Positions 1 through 7,794 of a stretch of DNA of 34,961 nt are shown here, in pieces (position 1 is the stretch's first letter; each line of letters begins with the position of its first letter). The stretch comes from Exiguobacterium alkaliphilum 12/1. GTDB taxonomy: Bacteria > Bacillota > Bacilli > Exiguobacteriales > Exiguobacteriaceae. The notes beneath the pieces are model-generated. The model was not told where the DNA came from, did not search any database, and saw nothing but the letters and a program-made list of their open reading frames with translations. The stretch covers positions 1-34,961 of the forward strand of contig NZ_JJMW01000066.1 of NCBI RefSeq assembly GCF_000714435.1. Direction: 5' to 3'. The position numbers and the translations under genes are program-made.

Positions 1-9
1 TTCTCTCAC

Positions 10-1320
10 CTAAACTTTCACATTTCTATATCTGAAAACTATCGAGAAGCAAAATAAGAAAAATAATATATTCGGCAATAAATAATATTGACTCGGGTTC
101 CCATTAATTACAATTAAATATCCAAATACAACTGAAAAAGAAATCCATTTATTTTCTTTTGGTAATATTTTGTACATCTCTTTAAAAATCAATATATATA
201 TAAGAACAAAAGACATAAACGAAAGTATGCCCTTTTCAACTAAAGTATTCAAAAAAAATGAATGAATGACAATGTCATATATACCGTAATTTTCATATAG
301 ATAATAAGTATAATTCCCTGCTCCTATTCCAACAAAATCAAATTTATTAGTAGCGAAAACATAATTGAATATATAGTAAAATTGCAAGAATCTACTGTCA
401 GTTGTATTTCCACGGTCAACTATAAAAATTCGGTATAAATCATCGGAAACAAAAGCAAGAATAGCTAAAATGCAAGTTAAAGCAATGGAAAAATTAATGA
501 GACTTACAATTTTTACGGAATTCTTTCTAATGCTTTTTACAGTTATATAGATTAAGAAAATTAATAGTTGCACCAAAATTGATATTATTGCAATACGAGT
601 GAAAGTTAATATTGTAAAGATAATATTAAAAGAAAATGCGTTAATAGTTAGCATATTTCTCTTTTTATATAGAGAAAATAATGTGATTGAAAATAACAAT
701 GCGCCTAAATTTCCAGCTCCATTATTTGCTCCAACCAAACCAATAACTCTTATTCCTTCTTTAGCACCCTCCGTATAAAAAACTGTAGCTTCATTATTAA
801 AAATTAAAAATGTTTTTTTGAATATATATTGAATAATTCCTAACATGCTATTAATTAAACTTATAATAAGGATTCCCTTTATAATATTATTAAAGTATTT
901 CTTATTTTCATTTAAATTCAACATTCTTAAGGTTTGAATAATAAAAATAATAGAGATAACAAATGTCAGATCATTAAACCATATGTTATAGCTTCGAATT
1001 TCAAGAGTTAGTATTTGAAAAACTGAAACGAAAATTTGAAGAAATAGCAGTGCTTGAATAAAATATAAATCTTTATTTTTCAAATCTAATTCTTTAACTC
1101 TTTTATTAAAAAAAGAGGAATATACTCCCCAAACAAAAATATACATTATTAATATATTTGTATAAATTCCTTCTCCATTCTGTTCTCCTAAAAGTAAATT
1201 AGGGTTTACCAATATAGGAGTAATCCATATAATATTACTCCACGAACTATTAGATCCATGTAATCCATATGCAATTAAAATAACGAATATACAAAAAAAG
1301 AATGCTATGATCCATTCCAT
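10..1320 (-). CDS. Wzy-like O-antigen/exopolysaccharide polymerase
   Basis: Very hydrophobic 436-residue protein with about 11-12 predicted membrane segments. A C-terminal stretch around residues 350-370 (HSFFLNTLVEKGILSF) resembles the conserved loop of the Wzy/O-antigen ligase superfamily. Such proteins polymerise lipid-linked repeat units on the outer face of the membrane. ATG start with AAAGGAG at suitable spacing. The start lies one base after the stop of the upstream sugar transferase, so the two are translated as one operon. The gene is extremely AT-rich compared with the rest of the window, which is typical of horizontally exchanged polymerase genes. Polymerase versus ligase cannot be settled from sequence alone. 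Confidence 0.8.
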   Translation of the reverse strand: MEWIIAFFFCIFVILIAYGLHGSNSSWSNIIWITPILVNPNLLLGEQNGEGIYTNILIMYIFVWGVYSSFFNKRVKELDLKNKDLYFIQALLFLQIFVSVFQILTLEIRSYNIWFNDLTFVISIIFIIQTLRMLNLNENKKYFNNIIKGILIISLINSMLGIIQYIFKKTFLIFNNEATVFYTEGAKEGIRVIGLVGANNGAGNLGALLFSITLFSLYKKRNMLTINAFSFNIIFTILTFTRIAIISILVQLLIFLIYITVKSIRKNSVKIVSLINFSIALTCILAILAFVSDDLYRIFIVDRGNTTDSRFLQFYYIFNYVFATNKFDFVGIGAGNYTYYLYENYGIYDIVIHSFFLNTLVEKGILSFMSFVLIYILIFKEMYKILPKENKWISFSVVFGYLIVINGNPSQYYLLPNILFFLFCFSIVFRYRNVKV

Positions 1321-1321
1321 A

Positions 1322-2021
1322 TTAGACTCCTTTGAAAGTAAAAATGCTCTTAATAGTTAACAAAATTATAACTAAATCTAATTTTAGACTTCTTTTCTGA
1401 ATATAAATCATATCTAAGTAAAACATTTCTTCAAATCCGACACTGTTTCTCAGTGTTGCCTGCCAAATCCCTGTACATCCTGGTTTTACAAACATTCGAG
1501 TTTTGTGAAATTCGCTATAGTTTAAATATTCTCTAACTAATGGCGGTCTAGGGCCAACTATTGACATTTCTCCTCTTAATACATTGAATAGTTGAGGAAA
1601 CTCATCAACACTAGTCTTACGAATAAATGCCCCAACTTTAGTTACTCGTGGATCATTCTTCATTTTAAACATATTCCCAGAAACTTCGTTTTTTGATTTG
1701 AAGACTTCCCAGTAAGTCATCAGCGTTAGGAATCATGGAGCGAAATTTGTACATTTTAAACACCTTCCCATCAATCCCTACTCTATCTTGGGAATAAAAA
1801 ACACTTCCTCCTTTGCTCTCAAATTTAATCGCGAAGGCTATAATAATAAAAAGCGGGACTAACAATATTAATCCTATTAACGACAAAAATATATCTACTA
1901 CTCTTTTCATGAAATCATAAGTGTTATATTCAATTTCATGACTATATAATATTTCCGACTCTATTCTTTTGGAGCTAACTTCTAGAACTGTTGTACTTAT
2001 TTCTTTGTAAGCATTGATCAT
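1322..2021 (-). pseudogene. Initiating sugar transferase (undecaprenyl-phosphate phosphoglycosyltransferase), frameshifted
   Basis: Two overlapping frames together encode one bacterial sugar transferase of about 232 residues. The 5' frame (2021 to 1665) has the membrane hairpin segment (about residues 47-68) and the KMYKFRSM motif. The 3' frame (ending at 1322) has DPRVTKVGAFIRKTSVDE, PQLFNVLRGEMSIVGPRPP and the C-terminal KPGCTGIWQ region. Removing one base from the six-A run at 1689-1694 (T on the plus strand) joins LGSLQIK directly to NEVSGNMFKM, the expected family sequence. The enzyme would transfer a sugar-phosphate to undecaprenyl phosphate to start repeat-unit synthesis. Its ATG overlaps the galU stop (ATGA). 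It may be a mutation, a slippage-based on/off switch or a sequencing error. Confidence 0.85.
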
Positions 2022-2945
2022 TTTATTACTCCTTCCTCTGTAAAGATTCGCTTATCTAAATATTGTTTATCTGATTCCAATAAATTTTTCATTATTTCTA
2101 TCAACTCCCATCTTAAATCTTCTCTCTTCAACGCAAATTCTATTGTTGTTTTTAGAAAACCAAGTTTTTCTCCAACATCGTATCTAGTACCATCAAACTC
2201 ATAAGCAAACACACGCTGCATTTCGTTCAAACGCGTAATCGCATCCGTCAACTGAATTTCATTCCCCCGCCCCAGGCTCTTGTGTTTCTAAATATTTAAA
2301 GATTTCAGGTGTAAACAGATATCGCCCTAAAATTGCAAGGTTTGACGGTGCTGTTCCTGGCTCAGGTTTTTCAACAAACGACTTCACTTTATGTAATGTC
2401 TCTGAAACACTTGAACTAAGGTCTACAATTCCATACCGTTGGGTGTCTTCGTACGCTACCGGCTGTACCCCAATAATTGAGCTATTTGTAATTTCATATT
2501 GTTCAATTAATTGTTTCGTGCACGGTACATCGGCCTGCACAATATCATCCCCAAGCATGACGACAAACGGTTCATCTCCTACAAAAGCTTTCGCTTGCAA
2601 GACCGCATGACCGAGTCCCATCGGCTTTGATTGACGGATAAAGTGAATGTTAATGTTCGTCGTCTCTTCGACGAGCTTCAAAAATTCAGACTTTCCTTTT
2701 TCAATCAACGTCTGTTCAAGTTCAGGTACTGAATCGAAATGATCTTCGATCGCCCGCTTTCCTTTCCCTGTCACGATCAAGATGTCTTCGATGCCCGAAT
2801 CGACCGCTTCTTCGATGATGTATTGAATCGTCGGCTTATCGACAATCGGCAACATCTCTTTCGGCATCGCCTTCGTCGCCGGGAGGAAACGTGTGCCGAG
2901 ACCCGCCGCCGGGATGACCGCTTTTTTTACTTTTTTCAATGTCAT
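2018..2945 (-). pseudogene. galU: UTP-glucose-1-phosphate uridylyltransferase, frameshifted
   Basis: GalU makes UDP-glucose from UTP and glucose-1-phosphate. The 5' frame (2945 to 2259, 228 residues) carries the nucleotide-binding N-terminus [20 protein letters not shown], then LGDD and VEKP. It ends prematurely at PGAGE-stop. The 3' frame (to 2018) continues with [13 protein letters not shown] and [12 protein letters not shown], the normal GalU C-terminus. One base too many around 2259-2266 separates them; the join would give a protein of about 308 residues, near the usual 290-300. ATG start with AAGGAGG. GC content falls from the 5' to the 3' part of this gene. A working galU is normally needed for UDP-glucose, so a second copy elsewhere or a sequence error should be considered. 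Confidence 0.88.
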
Positions 2946-3075
2946 GATACTCCTCCTTAAAGAATATTTATTATTTGGTTAATCCCTTTATGAAAGGATA
3001 CTTCTTCCATACAGTGAAAATATATTTTAAATTTAACACCATTTACCCATTTAAAAAAAGACATAGCAGTAAAAT

Positions 3076-3117
3076 AAACCTATTTTCGTTCGACAGTTAT
3101 CGACAAAAATAGGTTTT
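3076..3117 (-). terminator. Hairpin between the phosphatase gene and galU
   Basis: Perfect 11-bp inverted repeat: AAACCTATTTT at 3076-3086 and AAAATAGGTTT at 3106-3116, with a U-rich tail for leftward transcripts. It separates the ywqCDE-like genes from galU, so galU probably needs its own promoter in the AT-rich stretch 2961-3075. I could not pick that promoter confidently. Confidence 0.55.
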
Positions 3118-3147
3118 CCTTACTCAAAAGTGACTGACTTTTAATTA

Positions 3148-3915
3148 TTATTTTTTCCATTTTCCACGCCAGTTTTTTTCCGGGAGTGTTGGTGGATCGA
3201 TAAATACAAATTCATCTCGAAGGATGGCCTCGGCGTTCGCCATATACGTTTCCCATGCCTCTTCGCCGAGTTCCGTCATGACCGTTCTCTCCGCTTCTGC
3301 CCAATAGAACGTACGTCGTCCGTTACTATGCGCATCTGATGCAAGAATATGGCTTAGGCCGTTTCGTAAAAATGCGAACGACAACTCCTTCACGTTTTGA
3401 CCGAACTCACCCGTCAGGCTTCCGGTTGTGATTTGTGACAACGCTCCGGACGAAACGAAGTCCATTAACCGCTTCGGATTCGTTGCGAATTCTTTGTTAC
3501 GTTCAGGATGAGCAATGATTGGTGTATACCCGTCGGTTTGCAGAGCGAAGAAGAGTTGTTCGGCATATGCTGGTACGGAGTCACTTGGGAACTCAACTAG
3601 TACGTAGCGTGAACCTGCAAGCGAGAGGGCCTCTCCTTTTTCAAGTGCTTCGACAAGGTCCCCGAAGACACGGATTTCTTGACCTGGATATAAATCTATT
3701 TTTAATCCTTCTTGATGAAGAATCGTTTGTAATGTGGACGTCGCGTGCTGGAAGTTTAATGAGGCTGTGTCGAACTGGGGATGAAACGCGTGGGGTGTGA
3801 CCACGATTGCGGTCACCCCTTCGCTTGCCGCGCGTTTCGCCATCTCGACAGCTTGTTCGATTGTCCCAGGCCCGTCATCGACGGCCGGGAGCAAGTGACA
3901 ATGAAGATCAATCAT
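3148..3915 (-). CDS. ywqE: CpsB/YwqE-type tyrosine-protein phosphatase (PHP family)
   Basis: Manganese-type PHP-fold phosphatase that dephosphorylates the cognate BY-kinase. Metal-binding motifs are visible: DLHCHLLPAVDDGP at the N-terminus, VTPHAFHP near residue 40, AHPERN about residue 135, and SDAHS near residue 195. The ATG at 3915 is chosen because AAAAGGAG lies eight bases upstream; an in-frame GTG at 3924 overlaps that ribosome site and is unlikely. The gene follows the kinase after 14 bases and completes a chain-length/kinase/phosphatase trio. It is about 255 residues, the usual size. Confidence 0.9.
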   Translation of the reverse strand: MIDLHCHLLPAVDDGPGTIEQAVEMAKRAASEGVTAIVVTPHAFHPQFDTASLNFQHATSTLQTILHQEGLKIDLYPGQEIRVFGDLVEALEKGEALSLAGSRYVLVEFPSDSVPAYAEQLFFALQTDGYTPIIAHPERNKEFATNPKRLMDFVSSGALSQITTGSLTGEFGQNVKELSFAFLRNGLSHILASDAHSNGRRTFYWAEAERTVMTELGEEAWETYMANAEAILRDEFVFIDPPTLPEKNWRGKWKK

Positions 3916-3929
3916 GGCGGGCACTCCTT

Positions 3930-4643
3930 TTATTCGTACGCGTAATAATAGTAGTAGTCGTCACTGCCTTGTGGCTCACGCTTATTCAAGACGACACCTA
4001 AAATATGTGCATCGGCGAGGACTAACTGTTCTTTTGACTTGATGACCATTTGACGATCGGACTTGTCACAACCGACGACGAGAACGACCCCATCAACTTT
4101 ACGCGCCAACAGTCGCGTGTCCGCTACTTGCATCATCGGTGGCGCATCTAAGATGATGACGTCATAAGTCTCTTTTAATTCTTCTAACACACGGTCCATC
4201 ATTTTCGAGGATAAGAGCTCGGATGGGTTCGGTGGGATCGGACCTGCTGCGAGCAATTCAAGATTCTCGACTTGCGTCGTATGGACGGCTTTTTCAATCG
4301 TCGTCTTCTTTGCCAGGACGGTCGATAGCCCGATTCCATTCGAGACACGGAACGTGAAATGAGCCGTCGGACGACGCATGTCACAGTCCATCAAGAGGAC
4401 GCGTTTTCCTTGCTGGGCATAGACGACAGCAAGGTTCGACGACGTCGTCGATTTCCCTTCTCCTGAAGAAGAGGACGTGATGACCATCGTCTGTAATTCG
4501 TCATCCACCGCCGTAAACTCGAGGTTCGTCCGAATCGTCCGGTACTGCTCCGAGATTGGCGACTTCGGCTTCACGACCGTGATTAAGTCACGACCTGACT
4601 TGTCATACTCGGCATGTTTTTTCTTTTTTCCAAACTTAAACAC
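3930..4643 (-). CDS. ywqD: Bacterial tyrosine kinase (CpsD/CapB/YwqD family)
   Basis: Cytoplasmic BY-kinase of 237 residues. Walker A is SSSSGEGKST (about residues 57-66), Walker A' is VLLMDCDMRRP (82-92) and Walker B is VIILDAPP near 165. The C-terminal tyrosine cluster DDYYYYYAYE is the autophosphorylation tail. The separate membrane activator is the overlapping upstream gene, the two-protein arrangement typical of Bacillota. Start is GTG at 4643, inside the end of the upstream gene (8-base overlap), with AAGGAG nine bases away. It would regulate polymerisation and export of the polysaccharide and may phosphorylate other enzymes. Confidence 0.92.
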   Translation of the reverse strand: MFKFGKKKKHAEYDKSGRDLITVVKPKSPISEQYRTIRTNLEFTAVDDELQTMVITSSSSGEGKSTTSSNLAVVYAQQGKRVLLMDCDMRRPTAHFTFRVSNGIGLSTVLAKKTTIEKAVHTTQVENLELLAAGPIPPNPSELLSSKMMDRVLEELKETYDVIILDAPPMMQVADTRLLARKVDGVVLVVGCDKSDRQMVIKSKEQLVLADAHILGVVLNKREPQGSDDYYYYYAYE

Positions 4644-5358
4644 GGACCTCTTCTCCTTTCACGCGCGGCTGACGCTGTTGTTTCATGTCGACTTTTTCAA
4701 TAACTGGAATCGAACCGAGGACAGGCAACTCAAGGATATTTTCGACGTCTTGTTCTGTCTTGATGCGACGATCGAGCACGACTTTTAGGAATGCGATCGC
4801 GACCCCAATCATCATCCCGAGTACGGCTGCAATCGCCGTGTTAAGCAGAATGTTCGGTTTCACCGGTGACATCGGAATTGACGCCTCTGAAAGCACTTTG
4901 ACGTTATCGACTCCACTCATAAGTTCCGGGACTTCCGAAGCGAAGACCGAACTAATCTCATTGGCGATATCGGTCGCAAGCACCGGGTTCGTATGTTGTA
5001 CTTTCAAGTTGATGACTTGCGAGTTTTGTTCGCTGTTCACCGTGATCAATTCACTAATGTCTGCTGGAGCACCGACCACATTCTCTTGTACAGCTTCAAG
5101 AATTGCTGGACTCTGAATAATGACGCGATACGTATTAACTAAGTTGATTGAAGACTGGACTTGCCCTAAATCAATCGTGTTTTCCGTTTGCTTCGGTGCA
5201 ACGAGCACTTGTGTCGACGCCTCATATGTAGGGCTGATGACAAATGAACTAATTAAAAATGCGATGATGGCTGCTGTGACTGTAAGACTCGCAATGAGCC
5301 ATTTGCTTCGTTTTAAGATGGAGAATAATTCTCCTAATGAGATCGTTTCTTCATTCAT
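4636..5358 (-). CDS. ywqC: Polysaccharide chain-length/kinase-activator membrane protein (Wzz/YwqC family)
   Basis: 240-residue Wzz-domain protein with two membrane helices, about residues 17-40 and 172-195. The extracytoplasmic domain lies between them and contains the proline-containing segment SEASIPMSPVKPNILLN before the second helix. The cytoplasmic tail after the second helix would contact and activate the BY-kinase encoded next. ATG start at 5358 with GAGGAG upstream. This is the first gene of the leftward cluster, with a good extended -10 promoter about 80 bases upstream. Confidence 0.9.
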   Translation of the reverse strand: MNEETISLGELFSILKRSKWLIASLTVTAAIIAFLISSFVISPTYEASTQVLVAPKQTENTIDLGQVQSSINLVNTYRVIIQSPAILEAVQENVVGAPADISELITVNSEQNSQVINLKVQHTNPVLATDIANEISSVFASEVPELMSGVDNVKVLSEASIPMSPVKPNILLNTAIAAVLGMMIGVAIAFLKVVLDRRIKTEQDVENILELPVLGSIPVIEKVDMKQQRQPRVKGEEVRV

Positions 5359-5439
5359 GTGTGTTCTTCCGCTCCTCTGTTCATTAATCGACTGCTGGAA
5401 AAATCCCGCAGATAATATTTAAAATGACAATACTCAAAT

Positions 5440-5448
5440 ATTATAGCA
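5440..5448 (-). promoter_or_regulatory. Extended -10 promoter for the ywqCDE-like genes
   Basis: On the minus strand the sequence reads TGCTATAAT: a perfect -10 with the TGN extension. No convincing -35 lies 17 bases upstream. A short dyad (TTGGGT...ACCCACCAA, about 5458-5478) sits just upstream and could bind a regulator. The operator idea is a guess. Confidence 0.55.
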
Positions 5449-5551
5449 AATTTTTTGGTGGGTGATGACCCAATTTTTAAATTTTGGTTTATTTGGCATA
5501 CAAATCTGATAAACTTCAAGAGGAAGAACTTAACAGAAGGAGGAGTCATCC

Positions 5552-6724
5552 GTGCATGTAAGTGAACGCTTACTCCAGTTTTACGCCGAGCACTCGAGCT
5601 CGAAACGAACCGCCTTGCAAACTAAAATTCAACACGCCCTCTCCGAGCCAACTTCACTCATCGATTCATTCGAACAATTGACAGGAGAACGAAATAGCGA
5701 GCTCTCAACCGAAGTACATACGGCTGAATCGTTTACAACGTGGATCCAGGAAGGGAAAAAAGATAGCGCTTTCCTTCTATATTATGTGTCCCTTTTAGAA
5801 CGAATCGATACGGTCCTCGCGACTGAGAGCCAGGACGCGATTGAAACGACTGAGACCGACGTGCCACCTCCACCGATCGAGAAAGTCGTAACACCCGCTG
5901 ACACGCCGAAACGACGCTACACCCCGGAAGCAGAAATTCCGTCCCGGGCCGAACGGGCGAAATATCAACGCGCGATTGAACCGGCCCGTCCACGCAAACG
6001 ACGCGGCGGCTTGCTCGCCGTGCTCGCCCTACTCTTACTTCTAGGTGGTGGCGGATACGTGGCCTATCCATATGTACTCGACTTGCTCGAGTCACGCGAA
6101 GAGGCAAACGAGCCGAAAACAGAGCAACCGGCACCGGAACCCGTCGCAGAAACACCGGCTGTCGAGAGCGTGTGGCTCACGACAAAGAACGTCGACTTAG
6201 TGAGTGCACCAAACAGCTCGTCCGTCACCTATATCGGCGACATCGGGGACCGGTATGACATCGTCGGGACAGAAGGCGAGTATGTCGAAGTCCGTCTCGG
6301 GGACGCAACAGCTTGGGCCCCGACTGCGTCGACGACCGCGGAATGGAAATCGGCATCTTTGACCGACGAGGTGATTCTCTCATGGGTCGAGACGAATCTA
6401 AATATGACTTACACGAACCCACCCGAAACGTTTGTCGCCTACAGCGAGAGCGAGCTTTATGACGCGATCGGCCAACCGTTCGGCGAAGAGCGCGATGCGT
6501 TGAACTTGTACGCGTTCTATAGCGGGGTCTTCTTCGTCATCCAAGATGAGACGGTCCATGCCATCGATTGGACGAATACCGGAGTATCTAAAGAAAGCTT
6601 CATGACACTCGGCGAACCGACGCTTGAGACGGAAGACGCTGTCGTGTATGAGAGTGAGACTTACTCGCTTCGTCTCTTCATCGGGACGAACGGTTCGACA
6701 CGGGTCCGCTTGACCGAAATTTAA
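5552..6724 (+). CDS. Single-pass membrane protein with SH3-like C-terminal region, unknown function
   Basis: 390 residues. GTG start with GAAGGAGG eight bases upstream. The N-terminal ~95 residues look alpha-helical and cytoplasmic. A proline- and charge-rich linker follows, ending in RPRKRRGG, then one membrane helix (about 153-170). The outer part has a second Pro/Glu-rich linker (to ~205) and a small beta-rich domain (WLTTKNVDLVSAPNSSSVTY, about 207-260) that resembles a bacterial SH3 fold. The topology suggests a wall- or glycan-sensing protein. It is divergent from the ywqC-like gene and 18 bases upstream of galE, so a role in envelope glycopolymer metabolism is plausible. I do not recognise a named family. 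Confidence 0.75.
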   Translation: MHVSERLLQFYAEHSSSKRTALQTKIQHALSEPTSLIDSFEQLTGERNSELSTEVHTAESFTTWIQEGKKDSAFLLYYVSLLERIDTVLATESQDAIETTETDVPPPPIEKVVTPADTPKRRYTPEAEIPSRAERAKYQRAIEPARPRKRRGGLLAVLALLLLLGGGGYVAYPYVLDLLESREEANEPKTEQPAPEPVAETPAVESVWLTTKNVDLVSAPNSSSVTYIGDIGDRYDIVGTEGEYVEVRLGDATAWAPTASTTAEWKSASLTDEVILSWVETNLNMTYTNPPETFVAYSESELYDAIGQPFGEERDALNLYAFYSGVFFVIQDETVHAIDWTNTGVSKESFMTLGEPTLETEDAVVYESETYSLRLFIGTNGSTRVRLTEI

Positions 6725-6742
6725 TGAAAAGGAGCTTGCCCC

Positions 6743-7756
6743 ATGCCTACTATTTTTGTGACAGGCGGTGCCGGCTATATCGGTACGCATACCGTCCTAC
6801 AATTGCTTGAACAAGATTATGACGTCATCGTGCTCGACAATTTATCCAACAGTCGCCGTGAGGCGCTCGCACGCGTCGAGACGTTAACCGGAAAATCTGT
6901 CACGTTCTATCTCGGTGACATCTTGAACCGTGAGTTACTCGAACAGATTTTCCTCACCCACACGATTGACGCGGTCATCCACTTCGCCGGCTTGAAAGCA
7001 GTCGGCGAATCGGTGAACGAACCGCTTCGCTATTACGAGAATAACGTCGTTGGGACGACCGTCCTGCTCGAGGTCATGCAGGCGTTCGATGTGAAACGAA
7101 TCGTGTTCAGTTCTTCGGCTACCGTCTACGGGATGCCGGAACGGACCCCCATCGACGAATCGTTCCCGCTCAGCGCAACGAATCCTTACGGACGGACGAA
7201 GCTGATGATCGAGGAGATCATGCGTGACGTCGCCATTGCCGACAGTGAATGGAGCATCGCGCTCCTTCGTTATTTCAACCCGATCGGTGCACACGCTTCC
7301 GGTCAAATCGGCGAAGACCCGTTCGATGTTCCGAACAACTTGATGCCGTACATCACGCAAGTCGCCGTCGGCCGCCTCGAGAAGTTGAGCGTCTTCGGCG
7401 ATGACTACGATACCGTGGACGGGACGGGTGTCCGTGACTACATTCATGTCGTCGACCTTGCAGCAGGTCATTTGAAAGCTGTTGATTATGTAATGAACCA
7501 TACGGGTGCCGAGGCGTTCAACTTAGGGACCGGGGAAGGCTATAGCGTCCTCGACCTAGTCAAAGCGTTCGAGCGTGCTAGCGGACAAACGATTCCCTAT
7601 ACGATCGCTCCGCGACGTCCGGGCGACATCGCGATTTGTTTCGCCGACCCAACAAAATCGAGACAAGTCCTGAATTGGCAAGCCACACACGGAATCGAAG
7701 ACATGTGTCGTGATGCATGGCACTGGCAGTCGAACAACCCGAACGGGTACGCATAA
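6743..7756 (+). CDS. galE: UDP-glucose 4-epimerase
   Basis: 337-residue extended short-chain dehydrogenase that interconverts UDP-glucose and UDP-galactose using bound NAD. The Rossmann motif is G8-G-A-G11-Y-I-G14. The catalytic serine lies in FSSSATVYG (about 122-130) and the catalytic pair is Y149-x3-K153 in NPYGRTK. Length is normal. ATG start with AAAAGGAG. It follows the SH3-like gene closely and ends in a strong bidirectional terminator. It would supply UDP-galactose for the polysaccharide genes on the opposite strand. Confidence 0.95.
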   Translation: MPTIFVTGGAGYIGTHTVLQLLEQDYDVIVLDNLSNSRREALARVETLTGKSVTFYLGDILNRELLEQIFLTHTIDAVIHFAGLKAVGESVNEPLRYYENNVVGTTVLLEVMQAFDVKRIVFSSSATVYGMPERTPIDESFPLSATNPYGRTKLMIEEIMRDVAIADSEWSIALLRYFNPIGAHASGQIGEDPFDVPNNLMPYITQVAVGRLEKLSVFGDDYDTVDGTGVRDYIHVVDLAAGHLKAVDYVMNHTGAEAFNLGTGEGYSVLDLVKAFERASGQTIPYTIAPRRPGDIAICFADPTKSRQVLNWQATHGIEDMCRDAWHWQSNNPNGYA

Positions 7757-7794
7757 AATACCCCTGTTCGCTACGAGGCGAACAGGGGTATTTT
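7755..7794. terminator. Bidirectional terminator between galE and the GH13-like gene
   Basis: Perfect 17-bp inverted repeat, 7755-7771 and 7778-7794 (core TACCCCTGTTCGC / GCGAACAGGGGTA). It is flanked by A and T runs, so it works for both converging genes. Confidence 0.9.

Noticed and set aside
1665..1720. Programmed -1 ribosomal frameshift in the sugar transferase
   Set aside because: The downstream frame is +1 (or -2) relative to the first, so an X-XXY-YYZ -1 slip does not join them.
2018..2251. Separate small gene of 77 residues
   Set aside because: It is the GalU C-terminus in a shifted frame, with no ribosome-binding site of its own.
3916..3924. GTG start for the PHP phosphatase
   Set aside because: It overlaps the ribosome-binding site; ATG at 3915 has correct spacing.
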